Shown: piece by piece, positions 5,868 through 6,365 of the stretch
How the letters are laid out: every line of letters begins with the position of its first letter
Position numbering within the stretch: the stretch's first letter is position 1
Assembly (NCBI GenBank): GCA_021796155.1
Contig: JAJYOO010000148.1
Span: 1 to 6,365 of the forward strand
Source: Chloroflexota bacterium
GTDB lineage: Bacteria > Chloroflexota > Anaerolineae > Anaerolineales > Villigracilaceae
Length of the DNA stretch: 6,365 nt
Direction: 5' to 3'
Position numbers and translations under genes: made by a program
Notes under the pieces: model-generated
What the model was told of the DNA's origin: nothing
What the model saw: only the letters and a program-made list of their open reading frames with translations
Databases searched by the model: none

Positions 5868-5993
5868 AAATGTCATTGCGAGGGCGCTCTTCCCGTGGCA
5901 ATCTCCTGTCATAAATGAGAGATTGCCACGCTCGGTCTCGATATGTCGTTCGCTTCACTCACGGCTACTCGACCATCGCTCGCAATGACATTT
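5868..5993. repeat. Intergenic palindromic element between convergent genes
   Basis: The outer arms 5868-5882 and 5979-5993 (AAATGTCATTGCGAG and its complement) are perfect 15-bp inverted repeats. The nested inner arms 5894-5905 and 5919-5930 (CGTGGCAATCTC and its complement) are perfect over 12 bp. The element fills nearly all of the gap between the mutS2 stop (5860-5862) and the phosphatase stop codon on the other strand (6000-6002). It shares arm sequences with 634-719. No ORF is seen in it. It may act as a two-way transcription barrier, but it lacks the T-tracts of a standard terminator. Confidence 0.88.
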
Positions 5994-5999
5994 TCAGTT

Positions 6000-6365
6000 C
6001 TACTGATAATTCATCGCCCACTGGCGGGCGAACAATAAAATCCTTCGACGGATATAAAAGATATCAGGATCAGCCTCTGCGCGCTTTTCTTTGATCAATG
6101 ACATCGCCGCTTCAGGCGATAAGCCTTGTGCGATCAGAATTGCCGAACCCATCGCCACACTTCGATGACGTCCATACGCGCAATGGACATAAACCTTTCC
6201 GCTATTGTTGATTGTTTCCAGCGCGGCATGGACACCGCGAATCAAAGCCCGAATCGAAATGGGAAACAATGGGCTATCAATGGAACGAAGCCAGAGATAA
6301 TGCATCACAGGTTCATTTGGATCGGGGCGCGTGGCAAGGCTAAAGCGCATATTAATGATGAGCCG
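6000..6365 (-). CDS. Dual-specificity / tyrosine-type cysteine phosphatase family protein (5' truncated by window)
   Basis: The minus-strand frame ends with TAG (complement of 6000-6002) and stays open to the window edge. It reads R-L-I-I-N before the first Met (codon 6348-6350). L-I-I-N-M-R-F looks like the internal beta strand that precedes the catalytic region in this family, so the true start probably lies outside the window. The P-loop is V-H-C-A-Y-G-R-H-R-S, matching H-C-x5-R. The nucleophilic cysteine codon is at 6180-6182 and the phosphate-binding arginine is six residues later. An aspartate in R-S-I-D-S-P, 32 residues before the cysteine, is a candidate general acid. The family hydrolyses phospho-Ser/Thr/Tyr, or sometimes phosphorylated lipids, sugars or RNA 5' ends, through a cysteinyl-phosphate; the substrate here is unknown. 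It is convergent with mutS2 and not in its operon. Confidence 0.88.
   Translation of the reverse strand, partial: RLIINMRFSLATRPDPNEPVMHYLWLRSIDSPLFPISIRALIRGVHAALETINNSGKVYVHCAYGRHRSVAMGSAILIAQGLSPEAAMSLIKEKRAEADPDIFYIRRRILLFARQWAMNYQ

Noticed and set aside
5469..5912. 147-codon minus-strand open frame
   Set aside because: It lies antisense to the MutS2 KOW/Smr region and begins inside the intergenic palindrome. It has no recognisable domain and no plausible start context.

Overview
The window looks like ordinary bacterial chromosome of medium GC. The likely source is a Chloroflexota (Anaerolineae-type) genome. This rests on the style of the proteins (MASE3 histidine kinase, HicB-like/DinB-like fusion, MutS2) and on intergenic palindromes of the 'TCATTGCGAGG...GGCAATCTC' kind. 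The taxonomic call is an inference and was not checked against any database.

Layout: (1) 1-497, the 3' end of a class I PLP-dependent aminotransferase, cut by the window start. (2) 498-743, non-coding: a five-unit CAGTNNN heptamer array, a rho-independent terminator, and a degenerate 'CATTGCGAGG' palindrome. (3) 744-1442, a 232-residue protein joining a HicB-antitoxin-like N-terminus to a DinB/YfiT-like metal-binding four-helix domain. (4) 1443-1592, a short regulatory gap with a candidate promoter and a long hairpin. (5) 1593-3338, an orphan membrane histidine kinase with a MASE3 sensor and a helical linker made of four 21-residue repeats. (6) 3339-3426, a weak terminator, then a TATAAT box only 10 bp before the next ATG. 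(7) 3427-5862, MutS2, a ribosome-collision/recombination ATPase with KOW-like and Smr domains. (8) 5863-5999, a strong palindromic repeat between convergent genes. (9) 6000-6365 on the minus strand, a dual-specificity-type cysteine phosphatase cut by the window end.

The genes do not form an obvious pathway. Terminators and repeats separate most of them, so each is probably its own transcription unit. I see no RNA genes, CRISPR array or transposase.

The most unusual signal is structural. Three separate places inside mutS2 (4303-4365, 5330-5385, 5540-5595) carry stretches with a strict 7-bp period. The first two are arranged as forward heptamers followed by reverse-complement heptamers, and the third is a nested palindrome. 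Each lies in a presumed loop or linker and is translated in frame. A fourth heptamer array lies outside genes at 500-534. The heptamer differs at every site while the architecture is shared, which suggests a repeat-generating process rather than copies of one element.
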